In this document: one piece after another, positions 11,184 to 22,391 of the stretch
Layout of the letters: each line of letters opens with the position of its first letter
How positions within the stretch are numbered: position 1 is the first letter of the stretch
DNA from: Zhengitettix transpicula
Taxonomy: Eukaryota; Arthropoda; Insecta; Orthoptera; Tetrigidae
Assembly: GCA_037074705.1 (NCBI GenBank)
Contig: CM073590.1
Span: 244,730,601-244,794,600 of the forward strand
Direction of reading: 5' to 3'
DNA: 64,000 nucleotides
The notes under the pieces: generated by a model
Told to the model about the DNA's origin: nothing
The model's database searches: none
Seen by the model: only the letters and a program-made list of their open reading frames with translations
Made by a program: the position numbers and the translations under genes

Positions 11184-12594
11184 AATAACCAAATAATGGC
11201 GTCGAAATAAAAAAAATAATTTTTATAAACAACAAATAAATTTTATTAACACAAGAAGGAAATTACAATTGAATTTACTATTTTACCATTATAATAAGAA
11301 ATTCTTGCTCTCCTGGGTCTCTACTGGGGTTTGACAACGGACAGAATCAAACCATTAAAAAGACCCAACATTTAAGTTTTAAATTAAATAAAAGTATTTA
11401 CTAAATTTATTAATGAACTTAACCTATTGATTGCTTCTAACTTTATTATCAAAAGAAGAGAACGACATCTGACTGTTATCCTTCAATAACGTTTACATCT
11501 GTTAATATTATGCATTCCAACTTACGGTTTCTCAGGTTTACTTCGACTCGTTCTTAAGACACTCACTTTATAGCCTTGACATTCACTCACTGACTCTAAC
11601 ACAATATCACTGGTTCGCCGTGACACTCCTTGACGTCGTTGGCTGCATCCAGGTCGCCTACCATCGAAGACAGGTCAAATTCTCCTACTCATACAGATAG
11701 AGCTTCTGTATGTTAAAAAATGTTTATAGTTGTATATTGCAGCTGACTGACTAACTGTCTCTTCGATGCGTCCTCCACCTCTCTCCCACGCTAACTGTGT
11801 CTGTCTCCTCTCCCACGTTAACTCCAACTGTCCAACTGTTCGCTGCGTCCTCCGCCTCTCTCCCACGCTAACTGCCAACTGTCCACACAATAGGTTATTT
11901 CCCCTATATATACCCCTAGCCTCCTTGTTTTTCTCTTGATGCAAAATTTCGTCGCAACGGCGCGGTGACAGAATCCCATTACTGAAATTTATGTCCCGGT
12001 CACTGGATTCCTTCCACCTTCCGAAACCCGACAATCGCGACAGGTCCAATTTGTCTTTGGACCTCTCCGCTCACAAGTGCGCGATACTAATTTCTCCAGA
12101 TCCTAAGTCAACAAGTGCCTGGACCCTCATCATCCCAAGCAATTGCGCCACTTGACATGCTTGCAGCTGCAGCATTTCGCCCCCGCAATTACTCAGGACT
12201 TGTCGGCCTCACCCGACTCGCACAAAATCTTTTCTTCCAAGTCCCAAGCAACTACGCCACTTGTCAGGTCATTCGTCAGAGACAAAAGCCTGCTCTAACA
12301 TAGCCACTTTGGGGCCATCTGCTCGCCCACGTTCTGCGTTACGAATTCTTCACGCCGTTCCCCAAATCAATAAGTTACTGGACCCGCAATCACTCTTTAG
12401 ACCTAATTGCCGCACCGTCACACTCTCTCTACAAATTACGGCTTCCTCTCTGCCGCTCACCAGCACTCATCCTAGATAAATGTCTTACCGCTCCGTCTTG
12501 TCACCTCGTGACAGGACCCGCGGTTACTTTTCCCTCGCATTCTCTTTACGACATGTGCGCTGTTTTTAATCCAATGCATTATATTAAATGCATT

Positions 12595-12597
<3 letters not shown>
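11181..12597. mobile_element. LTR-like element (possible solo LTR), 1.4 kb
   Basis: The segment begins TGTAATAACC and ends GCATTACA, giving the TG...CA ends and a 6-bp TGTAAT/ATTACA inverted terminus typical of LTRs. A shorter relative lies at 14431-15484 with the same ends and shared internal blocks (GGTTTGACAACGG-CAGAA, ACATCTGACTGT, GACCCGCAATTACT). A CTATATATACCCC box lies near 11909 and CCCACGCTAACTGTC-type units recur at 11780-11895. No coding region was found, so a solo LTR or a non-autonomous element is likely; a DNA element is not excluded. Confidence 0.5.

Positions 12598-12638
<41 letters not shown>
12598..12638. repeat. (TA)n microsatellite at LTR-like end
   Basis: About 40 bp of TA repeats starting at the last bases of the LTR-like element. 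Confidence 0.95.
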
Positions 12639-12640
<2 letters not shown>

Positions 12641-13091
12641 AAAACTATTACTTTTTTATATTCAGCGTGTATAGACACCTCTTTAACAAAAAACAATCAA
12701 ACAGAGAGTCTCTTAACAAACTCAACAACATACAATGATATTACCAAAAGCAAAGATTCTATTTCACCGCCGTAGCAGCAGCCAACATTACTTATTCTTT
12801 AATATATTTTTGTTCTATTTATCACCTTGACAATTCTTGACTTTATTTCTGACTGAAGACCAGTTTATTTATTTTTCTAATTTTACTATTTTAACTAATG
12901 TCAGACAAGTGTAAATGTTATTATAAGTGTAATAGTCTTATATATTCTCTTTTTTTTTTTAAAAAAAGCAACGTTTTATTAAAATTTAATTCGTGATCAC
13001 AGGATTTATATATTTTCCCATGTATTGGAAAAATTAAAAATAAACATTTTAAACGTACGCATTTTAAAACACACACATGTACACACATAAT

Positions 13092-14091
13092 TCATACACC
13101 AATTAAGTCTAGTTTAATTAAACTTATAATAATAAAAATATATAAATAATTAATAATAATAAAATATTGAGTCTCTAATTTTGTAAATCCAAACAACAGT
13201 GAGATGCCAGATAGATAAACAGTTACAAAGATCCTGATAAGTTACATTTTTATGCCCCCGTCTCCTTAGATATGATTTGTATTTTCTTTATCTTCATCGT
13301 CCATCTTCCATGACACATTCCGGAGTAATTTTTTTTTTTGGCGAGTGACACGTGATGACGTGCATAAAACATGCATCGTGTTCTCACCGGGGTTCGAAGT
13401 CGGGATCTCTGTGCATGTGAGGAGGCGCTGACGCTGACCAACTACATCTCACCCGCAAGGGGGGGGGAGAGGAAGGTAAAAACTAAACCAATGGATAGGA
13501 AACCGGGAGTAAAGTTTTGTCATATATAGTTTTTTTTAGGGAAAATACAGCCCCTTCAATTCATTATTGATGGTAATGAATGTTAACTTTTTAATGACAT
13601 CGAGGTTTCGCGGAATTTTGCTCCTCGTGGACGAATCTGGGGAGGGATATTTCTCTCCTTCCTCCCCTCCCTCCCCCCTTCCCAGGTACGTATTGTGAGA
13701 ATAAGGGTTGTTAGTTATTTAATTGGGGTGTCTTCGGTAACGATACCAGTTGAGTTCTTTCTTTCCCCCCTGGATATTAAACGTCTCGTTCGTAACTTCA
13801 GAAGAGGAGGAAGGATTATCCTCTCTTTGCAGCCGTCCGTATTGTTAACCTCTCTGAACTAATGGTCGTCATATCTTCCACGGAAAACGTTACTTTCACG
13901 GGGTTTAAAACAAAAAATACAGACAAATTATATCTATGGAAGGGGCTGAGGGGAGTTGCAACTGTTTATCTCTCTGGCTTCTCACTGGTGTTTGGTTTTA
14001 CAAAATTAGAGACTCAATATTTTCTTCTTCTTATTATTTATATATTTTTATTGTTCTAACTTTAATTAAACTTGACTTAATTGGTGTATGA
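13092..14091. mobile_element. Non-autonomous DNA element with 96-bp terminal inverted repeats
   Basis: The ends TCATACACCAATTAAG and CTTAATTGGTGTATGA are perfect complements, and complementarity extends about 96 bp on each side (13092-13187 and 13996-14091), with a few changes. Total length is about 1 kb. No transposase is encoded. No clear target duplication was seen, so the superfamily is unknown. A tRNA-like sequence lies inside at 13382-13453. Confidence 0.75.
13382..13453 (-). repeat. tRNA-like sequence (SINE head or tRNA pseudogene)
   Basis: On the minus strand an A-box-like TAGTTGGTCAGCG is followed about 40 nt later by a B-box-like ACTTCGAACCCCG. The acceptor and T stems do not pair, so it is not a working tRNA. 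It looks like the head of a tRNA-derived SINE or a decayed tRNA. Confidence 0.45.
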
Positions 14092-14430
14092 CTTGTATAT
14101 ATATACATATATATACCTAACTTCTTTGGCTCCCTTATCCCATAATTGGATGTCAACAAAAAACTGTTGTCATTGTTCCTTTTGGGGTCCTGTTCCGATG
14201 TCCGTCAGACATTAGATCTAAGAGCCGCTAAAGAACCCCCAATTATAGTTCTCCCTTTTGTGAGCCTTTATCCGCTGTCAATCATCATTTTTTACATGAG
14301 CCACCCAAGATCCCCAGTCTGACTTGGTAAACAGATTTTAAATAATGGCCGTCCACCTCTAGTCTGTGCCGTGAAACAAAATATTATCAAATTTTCTTAA
14401 CTAGGTACTACAATATACATATATATATAT

Positions 14431-15484
14431 TGTAATGATCAATTTATTACTTATTAATTTGTCCCACGTTGTGGTAGCCATTTATGTAATAATAAAAAAA
14501 CTGAAAGTTTAAATAAAAAGATTATTTTATTTTTACAAACAAACAATTTTATTTAACAAAAGATTAGCACAACTTAATTAAAAAAACTCTCAGGGTCTTA
14601 ACTGGGTTTGATAACGGCAGAACATTTAACATAATCAAAGAACACAAAATATAGATTTAATTTAAAAAGAAATATTTATTCGTCTAGACATAGACGAAAT
14701 TAATTATCGATGAACTTATTCTACAAGATGGATTTTAAATATAAACAGTTTATTTTATCAACACTAAAGGACGATATCTGACTGTATCTTGTAAGTCGGT
14801 TTACAAAACCTCTTGCTACTTACGGCTGCCCAAGGATACTTTGACCTTTCGAACACAGTGTTGGGGTTTTCACAGACTCTATTAAATCCACAGATTCTAC
14901 TAAATACTGTTGGTTTGAAGAAGAAAGTTTGTGGTATCTCGACGACATTACGCTGCTTTGCTTGGACGACGACTGGTTTACTGTAAATTTAACAAGTCCT
15001 CGCTCCTACGCTTTGAGTGCGACTTTACACCCTGCAATCTTTCGACGACGACTCTTCTTAAACAATGTCTCTCTTACTCACATCCACCAGCTTCGGTGAT
15101 CGCAGCACCACTGACTCTCAAAAGCTTATCTCCTCCCTTATATCCTCCCGGTCTTTTACTTTTTCCATTGTTCCAAAACTTCTTCGCAAATGCCAGTTGA
15201 CAGATTCTTCCGTTATCCCAAGATTTATATCATGCAGCTGCAGTTTCGTAGTCAACGAATGGGTAACTACTCCGTCATGTCAAGCCGACAATCGAGACAG
15301 GACCCGCAATTACTTCGGACTTGTCTTTTCCACACCCACACGAACGTGCACGGTTTCTCAAGACCACACACCCAGCAGTCCCCAGAACGAAGATAAACTT
15401 AAACCTAAATAAACACGTTACAAATGCCCCTCCAACAGTCCAGACTATCAATCAGAAACAATGCCTCACTTAACAGGCATTACA
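14431..15484. mobile_element. LTR-like element, shorter relative
   Basis: Ends TGTAATGATC and GGCATTACA, flanked by (AT)n on the left and ATATAT on the right. Shares ordered blocks with 11181-12597 (GGGTTTGATAACGG-CAGAA, GATATCTGACTGTAT, GACCCGCAATTACTTCGGAC). It is about 360 bp shorter. Several overlapping frames of 66-115 codons in the 14.9-15.4 kb part are not conserved with the other copy. Confidence 0.5.
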
Positions 15485-15616
15485 ATATATATGTAGGCTG
15501 CCAGACTGTCATCTTACATGACACATTCTGGATCCAGGAGTGACACCTGGTCAGAGTGTCGATTCTCCCACAGACTTAACCCCAGTTTTCGTGACCAGGA
15601 CGACCACAAACTTCCA

Positions 15617-15672
15617 TGCCCGGGACCTCTGTGATGCAAGGCAATGAGGCTGCCCACTACACCAAGGCAGGC

Positions 15673-15674
<2 letters not shown>
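15617..15674 (-). repeat. tRNA-like sequence
   Basis: On the minus strand GGTGTAGTGGGCAGCC resembles a tRNA A box, followed by GAGGTCCCGGG near where a T arm would begin, but the B box is decayed. It ends at an (AT)n array (15677-15707). Confidence 0.35.

Positions 15675-15676
<2 letters not shown>

Positions 15677-15707
<31 letters not shown>
15677..15707. repeat. (AT)n microsatellite
   Basis: About 31 bp of AT repeats. Confidence 0.95.
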
Positions 15708-15710
<3 letters not shown>

Positions 15711-16029
15711 GCAAAAGCCCTTTTGAGCTTACGTCTTACGATTCCATTTATAATACTGGGGCCAGGTATTTTTTTTTTACTGTAATTACCAAAACAATTT
15801 ATGATATAATTAATTTATTTCTCGAGCATTGAGAGAACATTTACTTATTATCTCCAGTCATATATTTTTTCCTGTGTGTGTTAAACCACTGGGACCCTCC
15901 GTCCCTCGTCGAGTCCTAAGCGGAACTGAAGCCTTGCCTCGCCACCCAACAATGCTCTGTGCGGCGCGGCAGAGGGACGCCGACAAAGGCCATAATTTCA
16001 TAAATGAACAATGTAACATTATCATGTTA

Positions 16030-16031
16030 CA

Positions 16032-16058
<27 letters not shown>
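16030..16058. repeat. (AT)n microsatellite
   Basis: About 29 bp of AT repeats preceded by ATGTTACA, which resembles the ATTACA end of the LTR-like elements. Confidence 0.9.
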
Positions 16059-16062
<4 letters not shown>

Positions 16063-16383
16063 CATATGTCTAAAATGCATATTTGAAATACATGTTTTAA
16101 AAAAAATTTTCAATACGTGAGAAATATATATATAAATACTACGGTCACGAATTAAATTTTATTAAAACGTTTTTTAAAAAAATAAATGGAATAGACGATT
16201 ATAGTTATAATAATAATACTATTAATATATAAATATTTTCTCACATAAGTTAATCGTACAATTAAAATATAACCTGGTCTTCAGTCAGAAATAAAACTAA
16301 TAATTATCAAGATAATAAATAGAACAAATTTATATATATTTATATATATAAAATTATATATGAAGATAATTTAAGAACGTATG

Positions 16384-16403
16384 TGACGTCATCGGTGACG
16401 TGG
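16384..16403. promoter_or_regulatory. TGACGTCA with half-match partner
   Basis: A perfect octamer at 16384 is followed by TGACGTGG at 16396, 12 bp from start to start, so the second site is one or two changes from the pair seen elsewhere. Confidence 0.35.
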
Positions 16404-17560
16404 TCACTTCATTTGATCGACCTCTGGCGATGACCGTGTCGTTTAATCTCTGCCACCCGGTACTTTATCGTTGTAAACGAAGCAGCCACAGAGTAGAATC
16501 TAGCCCCAACTTTAATATTTAAGCTCCACATGAACATGATCAAATTCTCCCAGGGCCTTCACTATTGATGGCTGTGAAAAAAAACCCACTAAACTTTATA
16601 TAAGGTTTGGTATTACTGACCATTTTTATTTTGCAAACAACAACCTGCCACCTGTACGTCAGAGACTCGCCCCGGTAAAGCGGGAAAGATGACGTCACAC
16701 TGTGACGTAGCTGTGGGCGGAGCTAAATTTTTCAAAGAGTGCGCATGAGCAGGGAAACTGTAAAGTTCTGGGATTCATTACTATAGTAGCATTCAGTTAG
16801 AGGGGGGAAGTGGAAGTACATAGAAATATGAAATTTTTGAGCTCAGAGGGAATTAATATTATTTTTACAACCCTCACGATAAATAAATAAGACGATTAAC
16901 TGTGATAAAGCTGCAGTAGTGAACGTGGACGGTTAATCAGCGACTGTCGTCCCGTGACTACAAAAGCAAGCATCAGAGAGAGAGAACCCCCCCCCCCCTC
17001 TCTCTCTTGGAGGAACTTTGAACCGCCTTCCCCTTGTTGCGTGCTATGAGGCTTCAAGTGTCTGTTTGTTCATCTGAAGGATCCCACGTCTCATTCAATT
17101 ACATCTTCAGCGTGGAACCACAATGGAGCCTCTCGCTGCGTTCCGGGAACTGCAGACTTCAACACCCACGCACGTAATATTATCCAGAGGCCCCGGGGGC
17201 GAGGCTCAAGTCCATTACCAGGGACTGTGAGTTCCTTTGCGAGGGCCTGATTTTACTTACAGTCCGACGGCCCGCAACCGTCGCTGGCGCCACTGTCGCG
17301 TGGTCAGGGAAAGAAGAGTCGCCCAGTGAATGTCTTAAAACGTCGCCATATTGAAAATTAATGACGTAATGGCCAAGGAGTCACATTAAGAATTAACAAC
17401 AATTAAATGCATGATATTATATTAATAGAAAATATTCTAATACACTTCCACAGCCCGTGGACGTTATCAGGTCTGCCACTACAAATAAACTAAAACAAAT
17501 AGAAATAAATAAATAAACATCAGCCAATTTAATTGTAATTTTTTTTTATTAAATTAGCAA
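16404..17560. other. Unassigned stretch, GC-richer at 16.9-17.3 kb
   Basis: No gene recognised. A further octamer pair (TGACGTCA at 16690, TGACGTAG at 16703) lies here. A C-run at 16987-16999 is flanked by GAGAGAGA and CTCTCTCT, which can fold back. The 17.0-17.3 kb part has balanced composition and could be unique DNA. Confidence 0.35.
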
Positions 17561-17564
17561 AAAA

Positions 17565-17680
17565 CATTAGCGTTTCGGCCACGGCAGTCAGCATAGGATG
17601 ACCTGTCCATCCAATTTTTTTTAAAACTTTAACCTGATGATATCGAAAATTAAACGATGAAACGTTGTTAATTTAATCAA
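17565..17680 (+). repeat. Family H module, type CGGCCACGG
   Basis: The module runs from CGTTTCGGCCACGGCAGT through TGTCCATCCAA to the H motif and GTTGTTAATTTAA. The same order appears at 33680-33780 (minus strand) and 38328-38450 (plus). The motif itself is described in the next entry. Confidence 0.6.
17634..17669 (+). ncRNA. Hammerhead-like motif H1
   Basis: CTGATGA, one extra T, stem ATCG/CGAT with a 9-nt loop, then GAAAC, loop GTT, GTT. The order CTGANGA-stem II-GAAA-short helix III-NUH is that of a minimal hammerhead ribozyme, a motif known from Penelope-like retroelements. The single extra base before stem II departs from the consensus, and no helix I could be drawn with confidence. Activity is not shown. 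Confidence 0.35.
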
Positions 17681-17741
17681 TTATTTTTCCTGCTGTTGTT
17701 TATTTATTTATAAGTTTTCTCAATAGTCCGAATACATATTT

Positions 17742-17763
17742 ACACACACACACACACACACAC
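17742..17763. repeat. (CA)n microsatellite
   Basis: Short CA run of about 22 bp. Confidence 0.9.
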
Positions 17764-18870
17764 AGAGACACGATAAGACCAGAGAGATAATTAACGTAGT
17801 CGAGATTCCTTGTAACTGATGTTAACATTAACGGAAAAAAACAATTTAATTTTGAAACGTGTAACATTTTCAGTCGAAAACCTCGAATTATCTTTGACAT
17901 TAGAATCTAGCTTTGTTACGTTATTATAATCAAAACTGTGGTTGACATGTTTTATTGACAACTGAATTGCCTGTTTAAATTATAAACCTGGTCTTTCAGA
18001 CGACTTTGTAATAATGTCCCCTTCGTTTGTCCTATGTAACAAGCCTCAAGTCTTTACAGGGCATTATTTATGCATTACGCTTATCTATTTCATAGATATA
18101 TAATCTTTGCCCTTTATAATAAATTATTTGTTTTGTATGTGATCCGAATGATGTGTGTATTAAATAATACAATGATATTATTTATGAATTCATGACTGAT
18201 AATTTTTTTTTAAAAAAAAACAGGCCCCGATGGGGGATAGTTGTTAGGAATTTTGTTTTTGTACAGTCTTGTGTGTTGATATATTTATTTTTATAAAGAT
18301 ATAGGATAAAATAAAAATGTCTGAGACTATTTAATACAAAATTAGAGAAATATATATATATATATATAGAAAAAACAAACAAATTAAGTTTCAAACAAAA
18401 TCTAGTATCGGGAAAATACGAAACATAAACACTAACATGCTTTAAAAGTTACCAAACACATTATTAGTATTATTAGATAACTATAGACATCGGAGTCACG
18501 AACCTAATTTACCGTAAGTCAAAACCAAGCTCAAATAGAGAGGAGGGGGGAAAAAATTGGTGCGCCTGAGTGACAGGCAACTCAACCGACACAAAAGATA
18601 AGCGGGACTGCATCACGCCATTCTCGCAGGCGATCCACGATCAATAACAAGAAGCAAGTTAGAGAAAAGAAGAAGCCCCGTTAAACAGACAAAAATTATG
18701 TGTGATGAAATAAATATCACATTACAACCTTCTGCATTTCTTGTTACTATCGATAAATGATTAAAAAAGACACAAAGTAGAAACCAGGTGACGAATTTTC
18801 ATCGAGTTTTTTTTTTTTTTATCTTTCTACGATTTTGCTTGTCACTTTCCATTTTTTGTTTCTGTCATGT
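17764..18870. other. Unassigned AT-rich stretch
   Basis: AT-rich DNA with a short TA run at 18351-18368 and homopolymer runs. No gene, RNA or repeat family recognised. Confidence 0.4.
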
Positions 18871-18871
18871 C

Positions 18872-19266
18872 ACTTTTTTTGGGGGGAGGAGCAACAGGCT
18901 ACACGAGGGTAATTCACGTTGGGCAACTCTCCTTTAATAGCATAGGAAGGGATTTGAAAGGGAGGGGGGGTGCGGAAGGGGAAAAGAAGGTAGGCAAGGG
19001 GTTAACTAGGGCGCCCGGGCTATATTTTAAGGATCCTATCCGGCAATCGCCTAAAGAAATGCAGGGAAACCCATAGAAAAACCTGCATCAGGTAGGTCGG
19101 GCATTGGGTACTTGTCCCACGCCCTTCCCTGGATAGCGGGAGAGGAGTTTGCTGTGGGGACGCAGCATTCCCTTCTCCGTGCCTCGACCAGTTTAGGAGG
19201 CAGCTGGTCGACTATTCCAATGGGAATAGGGGACAACTCTTACTGTATGCCCCAAGGTCTGTATGT
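18872..19266 (-). mobile_element. Family S element, 5'-truncated
   Basis: Starts with the T-run that represents the A-tail, then GCAACAGGCTACACGAGGG, and continues to CCAAGGTCTGTATGTCAC, where similarity stops about two thirds through the element. An open frame of 64 codons on the plus strand is one of the recurrent S-family frames and is not regarded as a gene. Confidence 0.85.
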
Positions 19267-19307
19267 CACTAGCGTTTACCTTTGTAATTTAATTACTTTC
19301 AACTAAT

Positions 19308-19450
19308 CGCCTGTAAGAGCTGTTCGCTCGCAGGCACAACCCTTCTCGCAAGGGCCGGAGAAGGCTGCTTTTGGGGGTAGCCTTCTCCTTACTCAGTTTT
19401 TGAACTAGGGTTCCCACAACCCGAGGCACCTCGGTCTGTTTGGAGACGTG
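19308..19450 (+). mobile_element. Family S fragment, 5' part in opposite orientation
   Basis: Contains one diverged hairpin (CCTGTAAGAGC...GCTCGCAGGC), the CTTTTGGGGGTAGCCTTCTCC block and AGGGTTCCCACAACCCGAGG. It faces the truncated copy at 18872-19266 across about 40 bp and runs into the Penelope endonuclease relic. Confidence 0.75.
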
Positions 19451-19714
19451 CTTTACTCGTACAACAAACGTTGTGTAGCTTTAAAAATAATCTGTTGCAC
19501 TTATTGCAACTCCTGCCGCATTGGGCGAACTGAAAGGTCACTTAATATACGTAACAAACAACATATGTCCAATAATAACTTATGTACAGTAACAGACATG
19601 AAGGTGATCGAATTTTCTTGTTTCTGTATTTTACGTTTGTCTCTTCCAAACGTCGTCTTAAGCTGTAATACGCGTAGAATTATGTGTTATTATTGCGAGT
19701 CAGAACAGAAGTCA
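19442..19714 (+). pseudogene. Penelope-type GIY-YIG endonuclease relic, copy 1
   Basis: The plus-strand frame from 19448 reads ...YCNSCRIGRTERSLNIR followed by NKQHMSNNN. This matches the core of GIY-YIG nucleases found at the C-terminus of Penelope-like retroelement proteins: Cys-rich start, (Y)IG-T, R-L--R and H. The catalytic Tyr of YIG is Arg in this copy. There is no reverse transcriptase upstream, and an S fragment and another S copy flank it on both sides. Two further copies at 37262 and 37930 share the downstream GAAGGTGATCGAATTTTC block, so the nucleotide relic is longer than the domain. Confidence 0.65.
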
Positions 19715-19717
19715 GTT

Positions 19718-20196
19718 ACCATTTGGGGATGTCTTCTCCTCTCTTTCTTCGTTTTTGACCTACGGTTCCCACAAGCCGAGCCAGCTCGGCCTGTTTTGCG
19801 AAAGCGTATGTTCCTGGGTCGCAGACCTTGGACATACGGTAAGATTTGTCCTCTGCTCCAGTTGGAAAAGTCGGCCAGATGCCTCCTAAACTGCTGGAGA
19901 TATGAAGAAGAGGAATCCCGAGACCGCCCCCAGCAAACCCATCTCCCGCCTTCGGAAGGACGTGGGACAACTGCCCGACCTACCTGATGCAGGTTTTCTA
20001 GGGTTTGTCCTGCATCACTTACAGTCTAATGCCGGGTAGGATCCTTAAACTACAGCCCGGGGGTCCTAGTTAACCCTTGGCTACCTGCATCTACCATTCC
20101 GCATCGCCCCTTTCGAATCCCTTCCTATGCTATTAAAGGGGAGTTGCCACCGCGTGGGTTACCCTATGTAGCCTCCTGTTACCCCCTAAAAAAATT
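19718..20196 (+). mobile_element. Family S element, 5'-truncated
   Basis: Runs from CATTTGGGGATGTCTTCTCC to ACCCCCTAAAAAAA, missing only the hairpin head. Moderately diverged from the other copies. An 84-codon minus-strand frame and part of a 179-codon plus-strand frame cross it. Confidence 0.85.
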
Positions 20197-20273
20197 CTTT
20201 TGTTATAATAAGGCAAATAATTCGAAGAAATAGCAAGAAATTCATTACTTCAGAAATTTTTATATTTTCAGAT

Positions 20274-20412
20274 TGTAACATCCCAAACTGCCATCATGTA
20301 ACACTCCACCACTGTGACCATGTAACATTCCAGAACAGCCATCATGTAACATTCCACCGCTGTGACCATGTAACACTCCACCACTGTGAACATGTAACAT
20401 TCCAGCAGTTGG
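20274..20412 (+). repeat. 24-bp minisatellite, about 5.8 copies
   Basis: Each unit begins TGTAACATTCCA and alternates between CCACTGTGACCA-type and GAACAGCCATCA-type second halves, so the true period may be 48 bp. Units differ by a few bases. Confidence 0.85.
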
Positions 20413-20449
20413 GAATGGGAAGTCCAGATAGATCGTTCACCAACCTAGC

Positions 20450-20577
20450 TATACCTCCGTTAGCTCACTTGGCTACCGATCTAGAGGATAAAGGAAGAAT
20501 TAAGAACAGGAAATAGGAAAGTCGGTAACGTGAGGGTTCGGGTTCAACTAATTGAACCTAGGCGTAGTGGTTGGTGT
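20450..20577 (+). repeat. Possible tRNA-like sequence with insertion
   Basis: CGTTAGCTCACTTGGCTACC resembles a tRNA D arm and A box; GGGTTCGGGTTCAA about 75 nt later resembles a B box. The spacing is too long for a tRNA. It may be a SINE head with an insertion. Confidence 0.3.
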
Positions 20578-21164
20578 TTCGCTGCACTTCAGTCAAATAA
20601 GAGTTGATGAAGAATAAAGAGATTTAATAGTTAGAAATAAAATAAAGTAAGACAAACTGGCGGATAGCACCAGGAGCCACCGACCGGTCTGGAGGTTGGA
20701 TCACGACTGCCGTTCCCAAGAAGCTCTGAACAATTCGAAGACTCCTTTCCCCCTCCCTGATGATTTTAAGTCTCCAATGAGAAGAACTCTTACAGGGTGG
20801 AATATTTCTGCTGCCGTGTGCATGTCTGCATAAGGCACTTAAAATGCTGACTTCATTAGACGCAGCGTCATCACAGCTGCCTAGGCGGAAGGGGTGAAGA
20901 TTTATGTTGTTGTTGTGTTTAGTTACTCGCTATATCTAAAGTGATGTCTTTAACTGCAGCTGCGCCCTCTTAGGTCCGCTATGCTGAAGAGACGTTATGA
21001 TAAGAGGGCACGTGTAGACTATTATATTACAAGATGAATACGTTTCAAAAATTCAACGATACGTCATGCCAATCTTTATTTTACTAATACGTTCATATTC
21101 TTTATAATTTTAATTAAAATATTGTTTTTTGCGATATTTCGCTCCTTTATTAATTTATAATTTG
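20578..21164. other. Unassigned stretch
   Basis: No gene recognised. A 9-bp inverted repeat (GCCCTCTTA at 20963, TAAGAGGGC at 21001) could form a hairpin with a 29-nt loop. Confidence 0.4.
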
Positions 21165-21252
21165 ATTTGATTTGATTTATTTGATTCCATTAGTCCTCGT
21201 ATGAGGAAATAGGATACGTCAACACATAAAACTAGAATATAACTATTAGATG
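21165..21252 (+). repeat. Dispersed repeat R, first half
   Basis: Matches the first part of 1345-1600 (TTGATTCCATTAGTCCTCGT, then GAGGAAATAGGATACGTC). The match stops where the T array begins and resumes at 22046. Confidence 0.7.
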
Positions 21253-22045
21253 CTAGAATCTAATAAATGGAGCAGAGTGTTTGTATGTATGTATGTATCT
21301 GTGTATGTTCCTCATAGAAATCTACAAAACTCGAGAAAATTTCACCAAATTTCGTACACGTGTTCTTTGTGATCAGGAAACAAACACTGTCGGGGGGGTG
21401 AGACGCGTCTACCCACCCCCAGAAGAGGGGGTTGGAAATATTTAAACATGCTGAAACAGTCGATATTTCAGTCGGCTAAATATTTTTAGGGGTCAAACAA
21501 AGATATTCACAGTGTTTCTACCGATGTTACCTGACTACAACATCAACGGAACGGAGGACCCTTAGGGTTGGTGGTGGACGCGTATTATTACAAGTAAATA
21601 ACGCTAATACAATCAAGATTGGAGTCAAATCCAGTTTTATGCATATAGCTGAGTTTAATTATGACATTCAATTCGCCATTTAACCCCCCCCGCTAGGGGC
21701 GGGGCTACACAGGAGGGGGGCGGGGGGTGGTTGAATTTTTCTAACAGGTTAAATGGTCGATATTTGCGTGGAAAAAAATAATTGTGTTGAGGTCAATGAC
21801 GTTTATAAAATATCTACCAATGGTTTTTTGTAAAAATTTCAACCCCTTTCGGCATGAGATAAGCACACATAGGGGCGGGGGGGGGGTGTGTGGAAAATAT
21901 TCAAACAATGTACCCGGCCGACAACACATTTAATGATAGGGGTCGAGTTGCGTTACATAAAAATAACCTAAAAGATACCAAGATTGGAGTCAAATCCGGG
22001 GTTATGGATAAATGACATCTCGGTCTCCCAGCTACCTATAAATAA
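21253..22045 (-). repeat. Family T array inserted in repeat R, about 2 units
   Basis: Read on the minus strand it starts at the CAGCTAC end, has two units of the GACTCCAATCT...ACATTGAT type, then GTGTTTGTTTCCTGATC, the ACGAAATTTGGTGAAATT block and a CATACATACATA tail. Because it splits repeat R, its two ends can be read directly, which supports T as a mobile unit. Confidence 0.8.
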
Positions 22046-22165
22046 TTAGTAGTCAACATAAAAATACTAAAATTCTGGAACACAAATTCCCCCTGTCCAA
22101 CATAAGTAAAAAGAACTATATATTATTAATAATAATTATTTAACAATGAAGTCAGATTAATATAA
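22046..22165 (+). repeat. Dispersed repeat R, second half
   Basis: Continues the R repeat with CAACATAAAAATACTAAAA and CAAATTCCCCCTGTCCAACA, matching 1450-1530. Confidence 0.65.
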
Positions 22166-22351
22166 ACATTCAAAAGTCGTTCTTCAGCTCTTTTTCAAGT
22201 CTCGTCCCCAGCGTAGTCGAACTTTAATTTTTAAGGGGATAAGTACCTCAAATATATCGCGGTACACACCGAAAAAATTAACAGATACAGTTTTATTGTT
22301 AATAAATAAATAAATACGGAAAATTACGTTAATAAACCAAAAATTAATTTA

Positions 22352-22391
22352 CACGACGTTTCGTCCATTTTTTTCTAGGACAAATCTTCAA
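22352..22391 (-). ncRNA. Hammerhead-like motif H2
   Basis: On the minus strand TTGAAGA (C3 changed to T), then TTT, stem GTCC/GGAC closing an 11-nt loop, GAAAC, GTC, GTG. The C3 change and the GTG at the cleavage position would abolish a hammerhead, so this copy is probably decayed. Confidence 0.3.

Larger units (their letters stand above)
12802..16338. repeat. Large inverted repeat, arms of about 270 bp, enclosing nested elements
   Basis: The left arm (12802-13068) and right arm (16068-16338) are complementary over most of their length: TTTCTGACTGAAGACCAG, TTTAATTCGTGA and TTTTATTAAAA occur in both in opposite order. The 3 kb between them contains a 1-kb element with its own inverted ends and the second LTR-like element. 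Either two opposed copies of one repeat or the ends of a large composite element. Confidence 0.7.

Noticed and set aside
10606..16086. Frames with long Ile-Tyr runs
   Set aside because: Reading of (AT)n arrays; no conserved flanking protein.
20274..20412. Possible CRISPR or promoter array of 24-bp repeats
   Set aside because: Direct tandem units without unique spacers; a plain minisatellite.
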